Below, in pieces: positions 47,036 through 58,319 of a DNA stretch of 64,000 nucleotides. The notes under the pieces are model-generated. The model worked only from the letters and a program-made list of their open reading frames with translations, was not told the DNA's origin and did not search any database. The translations under genes were made by a program, and so were the position numbers. The stretch's first letter is position 1. Every line of letters starts with the position of its first letter. The DNA is from Larix kaempferi (lineage: Eukaryota; Streptophyta; Pinopsida; Pinales; Pinaceae): the NCBI GenBank assembly GCA_027924585.1, contig BSBM01000151.1:14073001-14137000 (forward strand), given 5' to 3'.

Positions 47036-47187
47036 TCTTCCCTTTTTCGATCATTTTTCCCATGCCCCTCGTTGCCTCAATTTGCGTGCCACATCAGTCA
47101 TGGTCCTTTTTTGACAAGTCTTATATCACCGGATTCAGTTTTCCACACTCGTGATGATGCTTTGAGATCATTTCTCGCTCTCACCCC
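47036..47187 (+). repeat. Left unit of a ~150-bp tandem duplication in the gypsy 3' region
   Basis: This sequence (ATGCCCCTCGTTGCCTC, then TTTGCGTGCCACATCAG, TCTCGCTCTCACCCC) is repeated at 51869-52016 on the other side of the inserted copia derivative. Removing the insertion and one ACCCC copy places the two units head to tail. Confidence 0.75.
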
Positions 47188-47559
47188 TATTAATTTTTCA
47201 TAATTTACTTCAAACTGATCTAGGATCTTAACTGAGAGAACAACATGTACAACATATCGATCATGGACACAATAATGCAATCACACAAGAGACATAGAGT
47301 TTACTTGGGGAAAACCATAAAGCTGAAAAACCCCGATAACTTCCTCAGACATAGATAGAGCAATGATAAAACCAAAGTACAAGAGATAGTCTTCTCCTAG
47401 CAGCAGCTTCTCCTCCTCCACAAGTGCACCACTCTCCAAAGAGTGTGTGTGAGAATAGAATGATGAAATGGAGTTCCTCCCGCACTCTATTATACTTGAC
47501 TTGACTTTCCTAATAACCTTTACTAGGTCGGCCTTAACTTAACCACATAACATAATGCT
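47188..47559 (-). repeat. Truncated 3' LTR of copia copy A
   Basis: It matches 51178-51548 of the intact LTR up to CATAATGCT, then jumps into polyprotein sequence. The outer end reads TATTAATTT instead of TGTTAATTT. Confidence 0.85.
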
Positions 47560-47560
47560 C

Positions 47561-48376
47561 AGATGAAGCATCACACAGAAGCTTTAGGTTTGATGCCATA
47601 GGTGTGGCCATGGCCTTGCAGTACATCATCCCAAACCTCTTCAGGATCTCTACTGCATACTTCCCTTGTCCAAGGAAGATTCCAACTGCACTCTGCCACA
47701 CCTCCATACCAAGAAAGTAGTGCATCATACCCAAGTTCTTCATCTCGAACTCGACAGCAAGCTTCCGCTGTGTGTCAGCAATCAATATATCTTCACCTGT
47801 AATAAACAGGTCATCCATATACAAAAGTAGTATCACTGGATTTCCTTCCTCAACCTTGTAGTAAAGGTTGGAATCTGCTTTACTCTTGGTCAAGCCCAAA
47901 CTAGATAGAAATTTGTCTATCCTACCATACCAAGTTCTGCACATATATGACTCCTTGTCATGTGTCTCAGAACCATGTGGTTGCTCCACATACACTTCTT
48001 CTTCAACTACACCATTCAAGAAAGTTATCTTGAAATCCATCTGGTATATCTTCCATTTCATCACTGCAGCCAGAGCAAGTACGGATCTAATGGAAGTGTA
48101 TCTGGCTATAGGAGCAAAAGTCTCTATGCTACCACCTACAGCATGCTTGATCTTATAGATCCTCTTGGAAGTCACTACAGACTCTCCTTCAGGTCTTGGG
48201 ACTACATCCCAAACATCTTCATGATCGACTGGTACTCCTTGATCATGGTATTCTTCCCAAATCCTAGGAACTTCAATATCTTCAATATTTTCAATAGACA
48301 ACTTTGTTGCTGAACAAATGTTGTAGTCCTTCTTTTGTAGGTGATGATATATGATATTTCCTACACAACAAGTCAA
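47561..48376 (-). pseudogene. Copia reverse transcriptase segment with in-frame deletions
   Basis: This single open minus-strand frame contains VWDVVPRPEGESVVTSKRIY, then TFAPIARYTSIRSVLALAAV, MDFKITFLNGVVEEEVYVEQ, DSNLYYKVEEGNPVILLLYM, DDLFITGED and EMKNLGMMHYFLGMEVWQ. Against the copia family two blocks are missing without loss of frame. One is about 20 residues at 48121/48122 (between GGSIE and TFAPIA). The other is about 14 residues at 47935/47936 (between YMCR and TWYG). Both are conserved reverse-transcriptase cores. The catalytic motif reads YMDD. The frame then fuses into the LTR at 47560. The open frame must not be read as a working enzyme. Confidence 0.85.
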
Positions 48377-51164
48377 ATGGCATGATTAGAAAATATCTCA
48401 TAGTTTTCAGAACAAATTCTTACACATAAAGAAATATGTCATACAGTCATGCAATTATCTTATCCAATGCTTCAATACAACATTTATCCATATCCCCTAA
48501 CTTTCTAGATGCCTTCTAATCTCTACTAGAACATTGTTAAGAGTGTGCACAACTCCCAACATGTCAGCAAAGAGGTTTCATTCTAGATAAGTAGCAATGG
48601 AATGTTGTACAGTGCTATAGGCCACTTACCCATGTATATTAGTAGTATAATGTTCATCAATGCAACTATTCTAATATGCATAATACACAACCTAATTCTA
48701 GGAACATGAGTATTATTGAATAGTATTATTTAAACAATAAAATATGCAAGGAATGATAATTCAAATACTTATCTTTGTTTTTTCTGTTGGGTTGACTCCC
48801 TCTCAATCTTTACTTCTTTTCTGCAACTTCATTCTGATGTGGATTGTGAGAAGTGGTCAACTCCCTCTGAATGTTTGCATCCTTGCAGAAACTACTTAAG
48901 TGTGCTCCTTCTTGATCTTTGCTTCCTTGCAGGAACAACTGGAGTGTACTCCTTCTTGATTTTTGCTTTCTTGCAGGAACAATTGGAGTGTGCTCCCTCT
49001 TGATCTTTGCTCCCTTGCAGGAACAACTGGAGTTTGCTCCCTCTTGATCTTTTCTCCCTTAATTACCTGTCCTTGAACTTATATCCATCCTTAATCACTA
49101 TGCATGCTTATTAGTATCATCATTCTGTTATCCTCGAGGTCTCATACATAATCACACATTCATTAGTATAATCTTAATACTATCAAAACACAATAATCTT
49201 AAACATGTATAGTCATGATCATTTCAAACAGGAAAAATAAGCATTAGTATTCAAGGACTCTTATGGTTAGTCATATCATAAATTAAAGTAAGAAACATAA
49301 TATGTCTACACCCATGATTACTCAAACCCATGAATAATCATTATCAATCATGCCATGTATACTTATATAAGAGATCCTATCACAAGGTAGGATTCTAACT
49401 TGATATAGGAAAAACATACCTGGATTAGTATGTTGGCTAGTTATGTGTAACATACTCACATGATGTCTTCTTGTTCTTCTTCAATGACTTGTGCTAGTAA
49501 CCTGCATATCTCATAGGTTAACCATTATAGAACCAAGGTATACATACCTCGTAAATGGATCTTCTATGTGATCCATGACAATGGATGAATATTTGTCTTC
49601 ATGTCACCATGATCATATGTTCTTGAACTAGAACATGATTTGTCTTTCTTGGTGTACCTTTCATGTTAGCAGACAACATAAACCTCATACACCACCATAA
49701 TGCATTAGTACAATCATAAGTGTCAACACCCTAATCAATGAATATCTTCTATCACGCATTCATAATTTTATTAAGGTGATACAACAAGTCTAAATTTAAA
49801 CAAGATTATACTAACCATAATAATATGAAGACAAACATACCATAGACTTAATCATGAACAAATCTTCAAACATACCTGGATAAGTCATACATGTCGAGAT
49901 TGCTTGTAATCTTCTTATGTAAAGCCTTAGCCTCATCTCCCTCTGAAATAGGAACTTCTTCACTTATGAAGTTGACCAATCCATTCTCTTCTAGGATTAA
50001 CCCAATCCACTTGATTTGCAGGAACTGGATCTCGAGCTGGATTAGGGTTTGTCATAGAAACCCTAAAAATTTAAACTTTGAATTTCAAACTTCCGAAAGG
50101 ATAGAAATATGTGCCTTGATGACCTAATCAAACTGGTATACTCAGAATTTGAAAACTGCAAATTTTCACCCCTCAAATTTCTCTTTGAAACTTCCGAATT
50201 CACTAGACATGACCTCGAACTAGGGTTTGATAAAGCCCACCCTTTTTCCCAATCAAAAGGTTCAACCCAAAGATCTAAGCTTCTATTTTTCTGAGGATCT
50301 TCCAGCTGTGGTCACAGATTTCAAAAATTCCCATTTTTACAAAAGCCCTAATTTTCCACTTTTCTGATCAAAGTCCCGAACTAGGATCTGATCAAGCCCG
50401 GCCTTCTGCCCAACCAAACATTCTTATATTGGTCTCTAAATTTTTATTTTGATGAGTATCATTCAGCCGTGGTCTTTGATTACAATAATTCCAACTTTCT
50501 CCGAAACCCTAAATTCCGGAAGCCATGAATGAAGGTGCTAAAAAATAATTATGTTTTGACAGAAATATGTACCTGATTGTTTCTGGTGTAACTCCAAACT
50601 TTTCAATCCACAGGGTCTTAAAAATTTTCTTGTGATAGCTCGACGTGTCATCTTTCCAACCCCATAGGTCTGACCTCAAATGGATTCTCTGAGAGAGAGT
50701 TATGACATGTGTCGCAACGTGACCTGTTTATGGGATAAAACAGGAGAGTGAACTTGTACGGCATGCCACATGTCACTGGTTCCGTTTCAGCCTCTGAAAA
50801 AGTTACTTGAGAAATTACAGTCTGTGCACTACCACTCAATTTTTATGAAATTTCATTTGGAGCTTCCTAGCCCAAGTTATGACCTTTTTTTCCAAGGTCA
50901 CCTGTTTATGACTCAGATCTGGAAGAGGAAAAAACCCTATATTGTACAGATCATAAAACACAAAGTACAATGAATTAGAAGTTTTCCTTTGGACACAAGG
51001 TACATGGTGATATGATATTCGACCTATAGAATTTTTTGATCTGAAAACTTCACAAAATGGAATTATATCGAAAGTTCTACGATGACTAGCTTTTGCTATA
51101 TCAATCCCAAGCATCGTAAGTGCAACAAGTGTCATACATGCCATACCATGCCTTGTTTCAGGCT
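48377..51164 (-). other. Long non-coding leader of copia copy A
   Basis: About 2.8 kb between the primer site and the reverse-transcriptase segment, with no retroelement domain. It parallels 54500-57000 in copy B along most of its length: for example GAGGTCAGACCTAT (minus, near 50670) matches GAGGTCAGACCTAT at 54998. The two stretches near 49690 and 48600 also have counterparts in B. The end reads TTGTGTAG then GAAATATCAT, and B has TTTGTAG then GAAAGATCAT. Both resemble a 3' splice site. Confidence 0.7.
48857..49065. repeat. 44-bp tandem repeat in the leader of copy A
   Basis: Four and a half units start at 48857 (diverged), 48901, 48945, 48989 and 49033, an exact 44-base step. The core is TGTGCTCCTTCTTGATCTTT then GCTTCCTTGCAGGAACAACT. 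Confidence 0.9.
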
Positions 51165-51165
51165 A

Positions 51166-51177
51166 GCTCTAATACCA
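51166..51177 (-). other. Primer-binding site of copia copy A
   Basis: The minus strand reads TGGTATTAGAGC directly after the 5' LTR. It is a Met-tRNA-type site with one change from TGGTATCAGAGC. Confidence 0.85.
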
Positions 51178-51863
51178 TGTTAATTTTTCAGAATTTACTT
51201 CAATCTGATCTAGGATCTTAACTAAGAGAACAACATGTATAGCATATCTACACCATATCAATCATGGACACAATAATGCAAGCACACAAGAGACACAGAG
51301 TTTACTTGGGGAAAACCATAAAGGTGAAAAACCCCAATAACTTCCTTAGAGATAGATAGAGCAATGATAAAACCAAAGTACAAGAGATAGTCTTCTCCTA
51401 GCAGCAGCTTCTCCTCCTCCACAAGTGCGCCATTCTCCAAAGAGTGTGTGTGAGAATAGAATGATGAAATATAGTTCCTCCCGCACTCTATTTATACTAG
51501 ACTTGACTTTCCTAATAACCTTTACTAGGTCGGCCTTAACTTAACCACATAACATAATGCTGACTGGGCCGACACCCAATAGGGTGGTCTAATAACACTT
51601 TGACCCACATGGCCGACCCCCAATAGGGTGGTCTAATAACCCTTCGACCCACATGACTTATACAGGGCCGACCCCAACAAGGTGGTCTAATAACCCATCA
51701 AGTATAAGTTACGACACTTGCAATATAAATGACGACACTTCCGTATAGAGGAATAATAACATCTCTATAGGAATACAAACACTTCTGTATAGAGGAATAA
51801 TACCATCTCTATAGGAGTAAAATATACATATATGAAATACATTCTGAAGTTAAATATACATCA
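51178..51863 (-). repeat. 5' LTR of copia copy A
   Basis: 686 bp, starting TGATGTATATTTAAC and ending CTGAAAAATTAACA on the minus strand. Three near-repeats with the core GGCCGACCCCCAATAGGG and then TGGTCTAATAACC (plus strand) start at 51567, 51611 and 51666. Related words occur in the LTR at 53880. Confidence 0.88.
51489..51496 (-). promoter_or_regulatory. TATA box in the 5' LTR of copy A
   Basis: TATAAATA on the minus strand, followed by GAGT. The other LTR copy has lost one base here and is damaged. Copy B has TATAAATA in the matching place. Confidence 0.6.
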
Positions 51864-51868
51864 ACCCC

Positions 51869-52016
51869 CATAGTTTTTGGGCATTTCTCCAAAATGCCCC
51901 TCATCGCCTCGGTTTGCGTGCCACATCGGCCATGGTCCATTTTTTACGATCTTTATGTCACCAGATTTATTTTTCCGAACTCATGACGATGCTCGAGATC
52001 ATTCCTCGCTCTCACC
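51869..52016 (+). repeat. Right unit of the ~150-bp duplication in the gypsy 3' region
   Basis: This is the partner of 47036-47187, including TTTGCGTGCCACATCGGC and CGCTCTCACC. Confidence 0.75.
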
Positions 52017-53825
52017 AATACGTTTTTGTTTGGTATAATTTTATCCCTTTTTCGGGCCGAGCAATTCTTTTACGAAAAAGGCACTTAGGGAGTTTCTATT
52101 AAGCTCTTTTCTAACTCCTAAAAAAATGAAAAGATCGTCGAGCAACCTTGCTTCCTTTCATGCTCGCTAAAAGTATCTGAAAGGGTCTCTACTTGGTATA
52201 AGTTTACCCCTTTTTTGGACCTTGTAGACTAATTACAAAAAATGAATACTCTAGTCACATTGGCTAAAAGAGTTCTCCATTCGCATTATTTTATCCTTTT
52301 TCGGGCCTTGGAGACTAACATACAAAAAAGAACACCAATGGAGTCTACTTATTGCTTTCAGACTCTCAAAAAATGAAAGCAACCACGAGCAATCACCGTC
52401 TTGGGCTCGAACAAATCTACAAGACGGTACTCCTCCACCAATTCAGAGTCTTCTTATCATTTTCAGACTCCTTAAAAATGAAAGCACTCACGAGAATGAA
52501 TAGTCCTGGGCTCACATAAATCCACAGTATAGTACCATTTCAGAGCACACTTTTATCCCTTCTTAGATTGCATTAAAACTACGAAGAAGGACCCAATGGT
52601 GCTTTTCAGTGCCACAACAGATCATGTCTTCTCATAAGGCAGCTTCCCCATTATGGTCACCTTTGTTTAGAGTATTCTACAGTATGTCACCATGAGAGTC
52701 TCCCAATAGCATCCATCAGCTTGTCCCCACCACAGTTACTCCAGTCTGCAATAAATATCCTTGATCCCTTAAAGCTATGGTCCTCATAACTAAAAGTCAG
52801 TTTCCTATGCTTCCAAGTCAACAATGTCATCATGCTCTGAACAAAGGAAGTGTGAGTCCACCCACTCTATGACCCCCATTTTTTCCACATCCCCACAGGA
52901 TGTCAATCCTATTATCACAGTTTCGTTGCACACCTTGCACTCTGATCAAGGAAACATCATTGCCTTGGTAGTTGCCAGTCTCCCTCTATCAACGCCAACT
53001 AAATCTATTCCAGAGGATAGACCCAGAGGTCCCTGTGCCTTGGAATCATCACCATTAGTGATGAGTGCCTATGGATCATTTTGAAAGGAGTCCTCAGTGC
53101 CTCTCCAAATGATTGTTTCTCACATGCTCGACTTCAACACCTTGATCGCATCGTTGAGACTCGTACAGGGTATTGGTCCTTTCAATTTTTTGTTGAAGAC
53201 CCCAGATATCACCTGACTCTACCACATTTGAGAGTCTAATTGAGGAAACCACCAATTACACATTCCTATGGATATTTGGGTTGCGCTCAGTGACAATTTA
53301 TAGATGTATCGCATTTTTATACTCCCTCGAGTATACAGTTACATATACACCTCATAATTGACTCACAATTATTGAGTCCCTACAGATGTTGGACACCTTC
53401 AGTTTCAATAGTTCATCAACCCTTTTGATACCTTATTCAGAATGGTTGTTGCTTTATTCCAGTGTATCAGTTATTGAGATCAGTCATGTCATGATCATGA
53501 GTGCGTCCCAGCATTGTGTCCCCTCTGGACCATTATGATGTACCAACATATTTTTATGTATTATTCAGGTCCCCCTTCTTGGGCCTAATTGTTATGTATA
53601 TATCTTGATACAAGCATGGGTATGCCCGCTTCGTCCATAATCAGAGATTATTCCTCATTCATTTTGAAGCCATGTATTTTTTTAGTTTTTGCAGCTTCCA
53701 AGGGGCTGTTGTTCCAGTCTCCAATCGGTCTCTTCTCTTCTCCACAGCCCAGGAAAAAGATAAAATAACTATGATGTCTATCGGCCATACGATGAGCTCC
53801 TGCCCTCACACATCAGGGGGCAATC
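52017..53825 (+). other. Gypsy 3' non-coding region and polypurine tract
   Basis: About 1.8 kb with no recognisable protein and no env-like frame. It includes several diverged copies of a pattern built on CGGGCC or CTTGG, then GACTAA..ACAAAAAA (52050-52400). It ends in CACATCAGGGGGCAATC (53809-53825), where the purine-rich stretch primes plus-strand synthesis just before the 3' LTR. Confidence 0.6.
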
Positions 53826-53879
53826 TGTTAATACCCAAAAAGGGCTCACTAGCTCATTCCCTTATTCACATGACCCATC
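53826..53879 (+). repeat. Start of the gypsy 3' LTR, interrupted
   Basis: TGTTAATACCCAAAAAGGG and the following bases match the 5' LTR start at 39406. After CATGACCCATC the sequence switches to the copia LTR at 53880. Confidence 0.85.
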
Positions 53880-54486
53880 TGTTGTTGAAATATTGTAACT
53901 TCTAAGAATATTATATTTGTACTTTATTATTCCGGAGATGTTTCATTCCTCCATGAAGATCTTATTGTATATACGAAGATGTTTATTCCTCCGTCGGAAT
54001 GTGGTAACTTGGGTTATTAGACTTCCCTAGTGGGGGTCGGCCCTGTATGTGTTATGTGGGTCAAAGGTTTCTTATACCACCCTAGTGGGGTCGGCCCAGT
54101 CAGTTGTCGTGGGGTGTTTAATCCAATGGTAACATTGGGGCCGACCTAGTTAATATAAAGTACAAGTCGGAGATGTGTATAAATAGAGGAGGTGTGTTCC
54201 TCATTATACACACACTTCCTTCACTTGAAATGTAGCGCACTTGTGAGAGAGAGGTATGCTATGGAAGAGGATGAGATCATGTCTTTGGTTTGCATCTTTG
54301 TATTTGTTGTCATCTATATTGAGGATCTTTGCTGGGTTTTCTACCCCATGAGGGTTTCCCAGGATAAATTTGTGTCTCTTGTGTTTATGCTGTGCTTGTT
54401 GTTTCTTCAATGATCTTGTATATGCTATTATTGTGAAATGGAATGTAATGATGATATTTTATGTCTTAGCATATTGAATCTTAACA
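53880..54486 (+). repeat. 5' LTR of copia copy B
   Basis: 607 bp from TGTTGTTGAAATATTG to CTTAACA, followed by TGGTATCAGATCT. U3 holds repeated GTGGGG-TCGGCCC words like those in the LTR of copy A. Confidence 0.85.
54178..54185 (+). promoter_or_regulatory. TATA box in the LTR of copy B
   Basis: TATAAATA followed by GAGGAGG, in the same setting as the TATA box in the LTR of copy A. Confidence 0.6.
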
Positions 54487-54499
54487 TGGTATCAGATCT
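54487..54499 (+). other. Primer-binding site of copy B
   Basis: TGGTATCAGATCT directly follows the LTR, a Met-tRNA-type site. Confidence 0.85.
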
Positions 54500-57358
54500 A
54501 ACCTGAAGGAAGGCAATGTATGGCACTTACGATACTTGCTTCACTTGTGACAATTTGAAGGTTAGGGTTTTGTATAGCAAAAACCAGTCATTGTGGAACT
54601 TTTGCTATAAATCCATTTTGGTGAAGGTTTAGGATCTAAAATTTTTATAGGTTGTAGATAACATTCCCAAGTACCTTATTTCCAAAGTACACCCTCAGAT
54701 CCATTGTACTGTGTGAGTTATGATCAATACAAGTTAGGGTTTCTGCCTCTTCCAGATCTTAGTCATAATCAGGTGACCTTGGAAAAAAGGTCATAACCTG
54801 GGATAGGAAGCTCCAAATGATATTTCATAAAAAGGGAAAGGTATTACACAAACTGTACTATCTTAGAAAATGTTTTCAGAGGCCGAAGTTGAATCAGTGA
54901 CACGTGGCACTCTGTACAAGTTCGCTCTCATGTTTTATCCCATAAACAGGTCACGTTGTGACACTTGGCATAACTCTCTCTCAGAAAATCCAATTGAGGT
55001 CAGACCTATTGAGATGGAAAGATGACAGGTCAAGATACCACAAAAAATGTTTCCAGACCCTGTGGATCAAAAAGGTTGGAGTTACAACAGAAACAATCAG
55101 TTACATATTTCTGTCAAAACATAATTATTTTTGGAGCACCTTCATTCATGGCTTCCAGAATTTAGGGTTTCGGAGAAAGTTAGAATTTTTGGAATCGGAG
55201 TCCACGGCTGAATGCTACTCAGGAAAATCGAAATTTAGAGACCAAGATCAAATTTTTTGGTTGGGTAGAAGACCGGGCTTGATCAAACCCCAGTTTGGGA
55301 TTTTGATCGGAAAGTTGGAAAATTAGGGCTTCAGCAAAAGTTGGAATTTTTGAAGTCTGTGACCACGGCTGGAAGCTCCTCAGAAAAAAAAGATTTTAGA
55401 GCCTTGGATCGAACCTTTTGATTGGGCAAAAGGGTGGGCTTCATCAAACTCTAGTTCGGGATCCTGTCCAGAAGATCCAGAAGTTTCGAAGGCAATTTTG
55501 AGGGGTCAAATTTTGGAGATTTCAAAATTGAATATGCAAGTTTGATTAGCTCAGCAAGACACATCCTTCCATCCATTCAGAAGTGTGAAAGTCAAATATT
55601 GAATTTTTAGGGTTTCTCTAACAAACCCTAATCAAGCTCCAGATCAAGTTTTAGGGGGAGTTGAGGCTAAGGCCTTACATAAGAAGACTACAAGAAGTCT
55701 CGACAGGTATGACTTAAGGAGGTTCAGGTATGTCTTGATATCTGATTCTTGATTAAGTTCATAATATGTTTGTCTTCATATTATTTATTAGTACAATCTT
55801 GATGAATGTTAGAATTGTCTTATCACCCTAGTAATAGTATGAATGCATGTGAATCATAGAAGACATTCATTGATTAGGGCTATATGATTGTACTAATGAA
55901 CTGTGGTGTTGTATGAGGTTGATGTTGTCTGCTAACAAGATACAGGTACATCACGAAAGACAAATCAAGTTCCATGACCATGACAACATGAAGACAAAGA
56001 CTCCTCCATAATCTTTGATCACATAGGAGGTATGTATGACTTTTTCTATTATGCTTAACCTATGAGATATGTAGGTTCCAGCACACGATCTCTAAATCAT
56101 TGAAGAGAACAAAGAAGATATTGATTAGGTATGTTAGATATAACTAAGCAGGTATACTAATCCAGGTATGTTTTCCTATATCAAGTTAGAATCTTACCTT
56201 GTGTTAGGATCCCTTATATAAGTATACTTGGTATGATTGGTTATGCTTATTCTTAAAGTTAGTAATCAAGGGTTTATGAATATTATGTCTCTTATCCTGA
56301 TTAATGATTTAACTAACCAAATCAAACAAGAATATGCATGAGTAAAAGAAGACTTCCCTGAAACCTTGAATACTAATGTTTATTATCTATGATCATGGAT
56401 ATACATATTCAAGATTATAATATACTAATGAATGCATGTTTGTGTATGATATCATGAGGATGACACTAGTGCACACTTGAGCATGCACATTGGTACAGAA
56501 TGAATAGAAGTTCAAAAGACATATAGAATATCAAACGGGAGGCAACCACACAAACATAAAAGATAAGTATTTGAATTTTTATTTGAAAAAAAGTAAATGA
56601 TATTACTTGTAATACTTGTATGCATATTTCTATTCCTAAAATATATCATGCTGAGTGTAAACATTCATATAGCATTAAACAGTATACTACTAATATGCAT
56701 ATGATTGGTACATTGGACAAACATTCCATTGTTGCTTGTCTAGAATGAAACCTCTTTGCTGACATGCTGAGAGCTGTGCACACTCTCGATAGTATGTTCT
56801 GGTAGAGATAGAAGGCATCTAGATAGCCACTATATGCATACAAGATATGGAAAAGTGTTGTGCCAAAGTATTGGTAAAGATAGTAGCATAACTATGTAAA
56901 TCATATTTGTATACATAATAGGTTATCATGTAAACATGATTTGATGATTATGAAGTATTACTAATCATGTACTTAATTTTGATTTGTAGGAAAGATCATG
57001 AAGAATGATGAACACCAAACAAGTGATGGATGTTCAACAAGAAGATTTACAAATCAAACATAATACAGAAGGCTCGTGGCTAGAAGATTCTCTTAGAAAG
57101 AGGAAGAGGATCATGACGAGATGTTTGATCCAAGTGGCTAGATAAGACCATTCTCTTAATGGTGTAATTGAAGAAGAAGTGTGAATCAGGCTCTGTATGG
57201 GTACTCAGGATCGATAGTCATTTGATGAGCTTAATGATCACCATGGGTGATGTGGATCTCATCGTTTGCTACAAGGTTGAATATGGTTTCTATACACAGA
57301 TGACATAGATGCAAGAAGGAACTCACCACAGAGTTCGAATGATATTGAGGCTCATATC
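54500..57358 (+). other. Long non-coding leader of copy B
   Basis: It parallels the leader of copy A in order over most of its length and holds no recognisable retroelement domain. A splice-acceptor-like TTTGTAG lies near 56989. The last part (57000-57358) may be decayed polyprotein, but I cannot name a domain in it. Confidence 0.65.
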
Positions 57359-58143
57359 TGTAAAATTAGTCACAGCAGATCTAATGAACAAGTAAATCAA
57401 TCACAACAGATGAACATAGAAAATATGGTGCAAAACTGTGCAAAACATGCAGCAGTGCTCTCTATCCCAGAAAGGGTGAATGAATTACAATACAAACTGT
57501 CACAATGACTGAGCAATTCGAATTGCCTAAGGAGGTCATTCGAATTACAGAATGGAGTAGCTTGACTCTATCTAGGAGTCCTCATCAATCATCGGTGGTG
57601 CTCATCAATCACAACAACCAGTCATCCATGTGTCAATCTGAGTCTAACTGAGTATAATAAATGTAACTGAAGTGTGTAGCACTGATATAGGATCTGGAGG
57701 CTCAGTGGGGGCACATGGGAGGCTAACTGAAGTCAGAACAAGTCACCTAATCAAACTGGAGGTCAAACGGAAGTGATACAGTCAGTCGGGAGTGAAACTA
57801 GCCTCAAATCAGGGAGAATCGGAGCTAACTGAATGTAACTGAAGTGAATCTGCAGTGGTAGGTGAGCAAGTGCGCCCTTCTCTGGCAGTAGGTGAGAAGA
57901 GGGCGCCTTTCAGCTTAGGAGGGCTAAAACTCTATGGTAAGTGGCTCCCGGGTGCTAGAAGAAGGTAGATAAGGTGCTGGAGGCATCAAACTGGTGACTG
58001 GGATGCATGCCTGTGCATGCAAGATCCTGAAATAGATCATATCCTGAAATAGATGATCCTGAAATAGATCATATCCTGAAATAGATCATGCAAGATCCTG
58101 AAATAGATGATGTATCCCGAAATAGATGATGGATATCCGAACA
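57359..58143 (-). repeat. 3' LTR (left copy) of the young copia element
   Basis: 785 bp from TGTAAAATTAG to TATCCGAACA on the + strand. Near its right end, several copies of CCTGAAATAGATCAT-type units sit in a row (58027-58110). Confidence 0.95.
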
Positions 58144-58151
58144 CCCCCCCT
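58144..58151 (-). other. Polypurine tract of the young copia element
   Basis: On the minus strand AGGGGGGG abuts the 3' LTR. A second similar run, TTGAGGGGGGGC, lies at about 58289-58300. Confidence 0.8.
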
Positions 58152-58319
58152 CAAGCTAGACTATGATGTGCCAACTAAAATAATGTGGGGCCCTGGTAAC
58201 TAAGACCAAAGGTCACCCCAATACAATAATCCAAAAAATGCTGAAAATAAACTAAGTGAGGAAAGAGGGAAAACCCAGTGGGAAGAAAGCCCCCCCTCAA
58301 GCTAAAGCATAATAATGAA

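Larger units (their letters stand above)
47188..51863 (-). mobile_element. Copia deletion derivative (copy A), minus strand
   Basis: ACCCC duplications at 47183-47187 and 51864-51868 bound the insertion. The right (5') LTR is 686 bp (51178-51863), with a primer site at 51166-51177. The left (3') LTR keeps only 372 bp (47188-47559). Between them lie a ~2.8-kb non-coding leader and a reverse-transcriptase segment. Gag, protease, integrase, RNase H and part of the 3' LTR are gone. It belongs to the same family as copy B (53880 onward), which runs in the opposite direction. Confidence 0.88.
39406..53879 (+). mobile_element. Ty3/gypsy LTR retrotransposon, decayed, invaded twice
   Basis: 5' LTR 39406-40156; primer site at 40162; ~2-kb leader; gag from 42182; protease near 44600; reverse transcriptase to about 47030; then 3' non-coding sequence, a purine-rich stretch, and the start of the 3' LTR at 53826. 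That LTR is cut after 54 bp by the copia element at 53880. RNase H and integrase are missing, so there is an internal deletion after the reverse transcriptase. The copia derivative 47188-51863 sits in its 3' part. The lineage looks Tat/Athila-like, judged from the TGGCGACTC primer site and the protease text DEGASTCIMS. Confidence 0.85.

Noticed and set aside
47534-48376. Intact 280-residue gene
   Set aside because: It is the middle of a copia reverse transcriptase with conserved blocks missing, and its end runs into an LTR.
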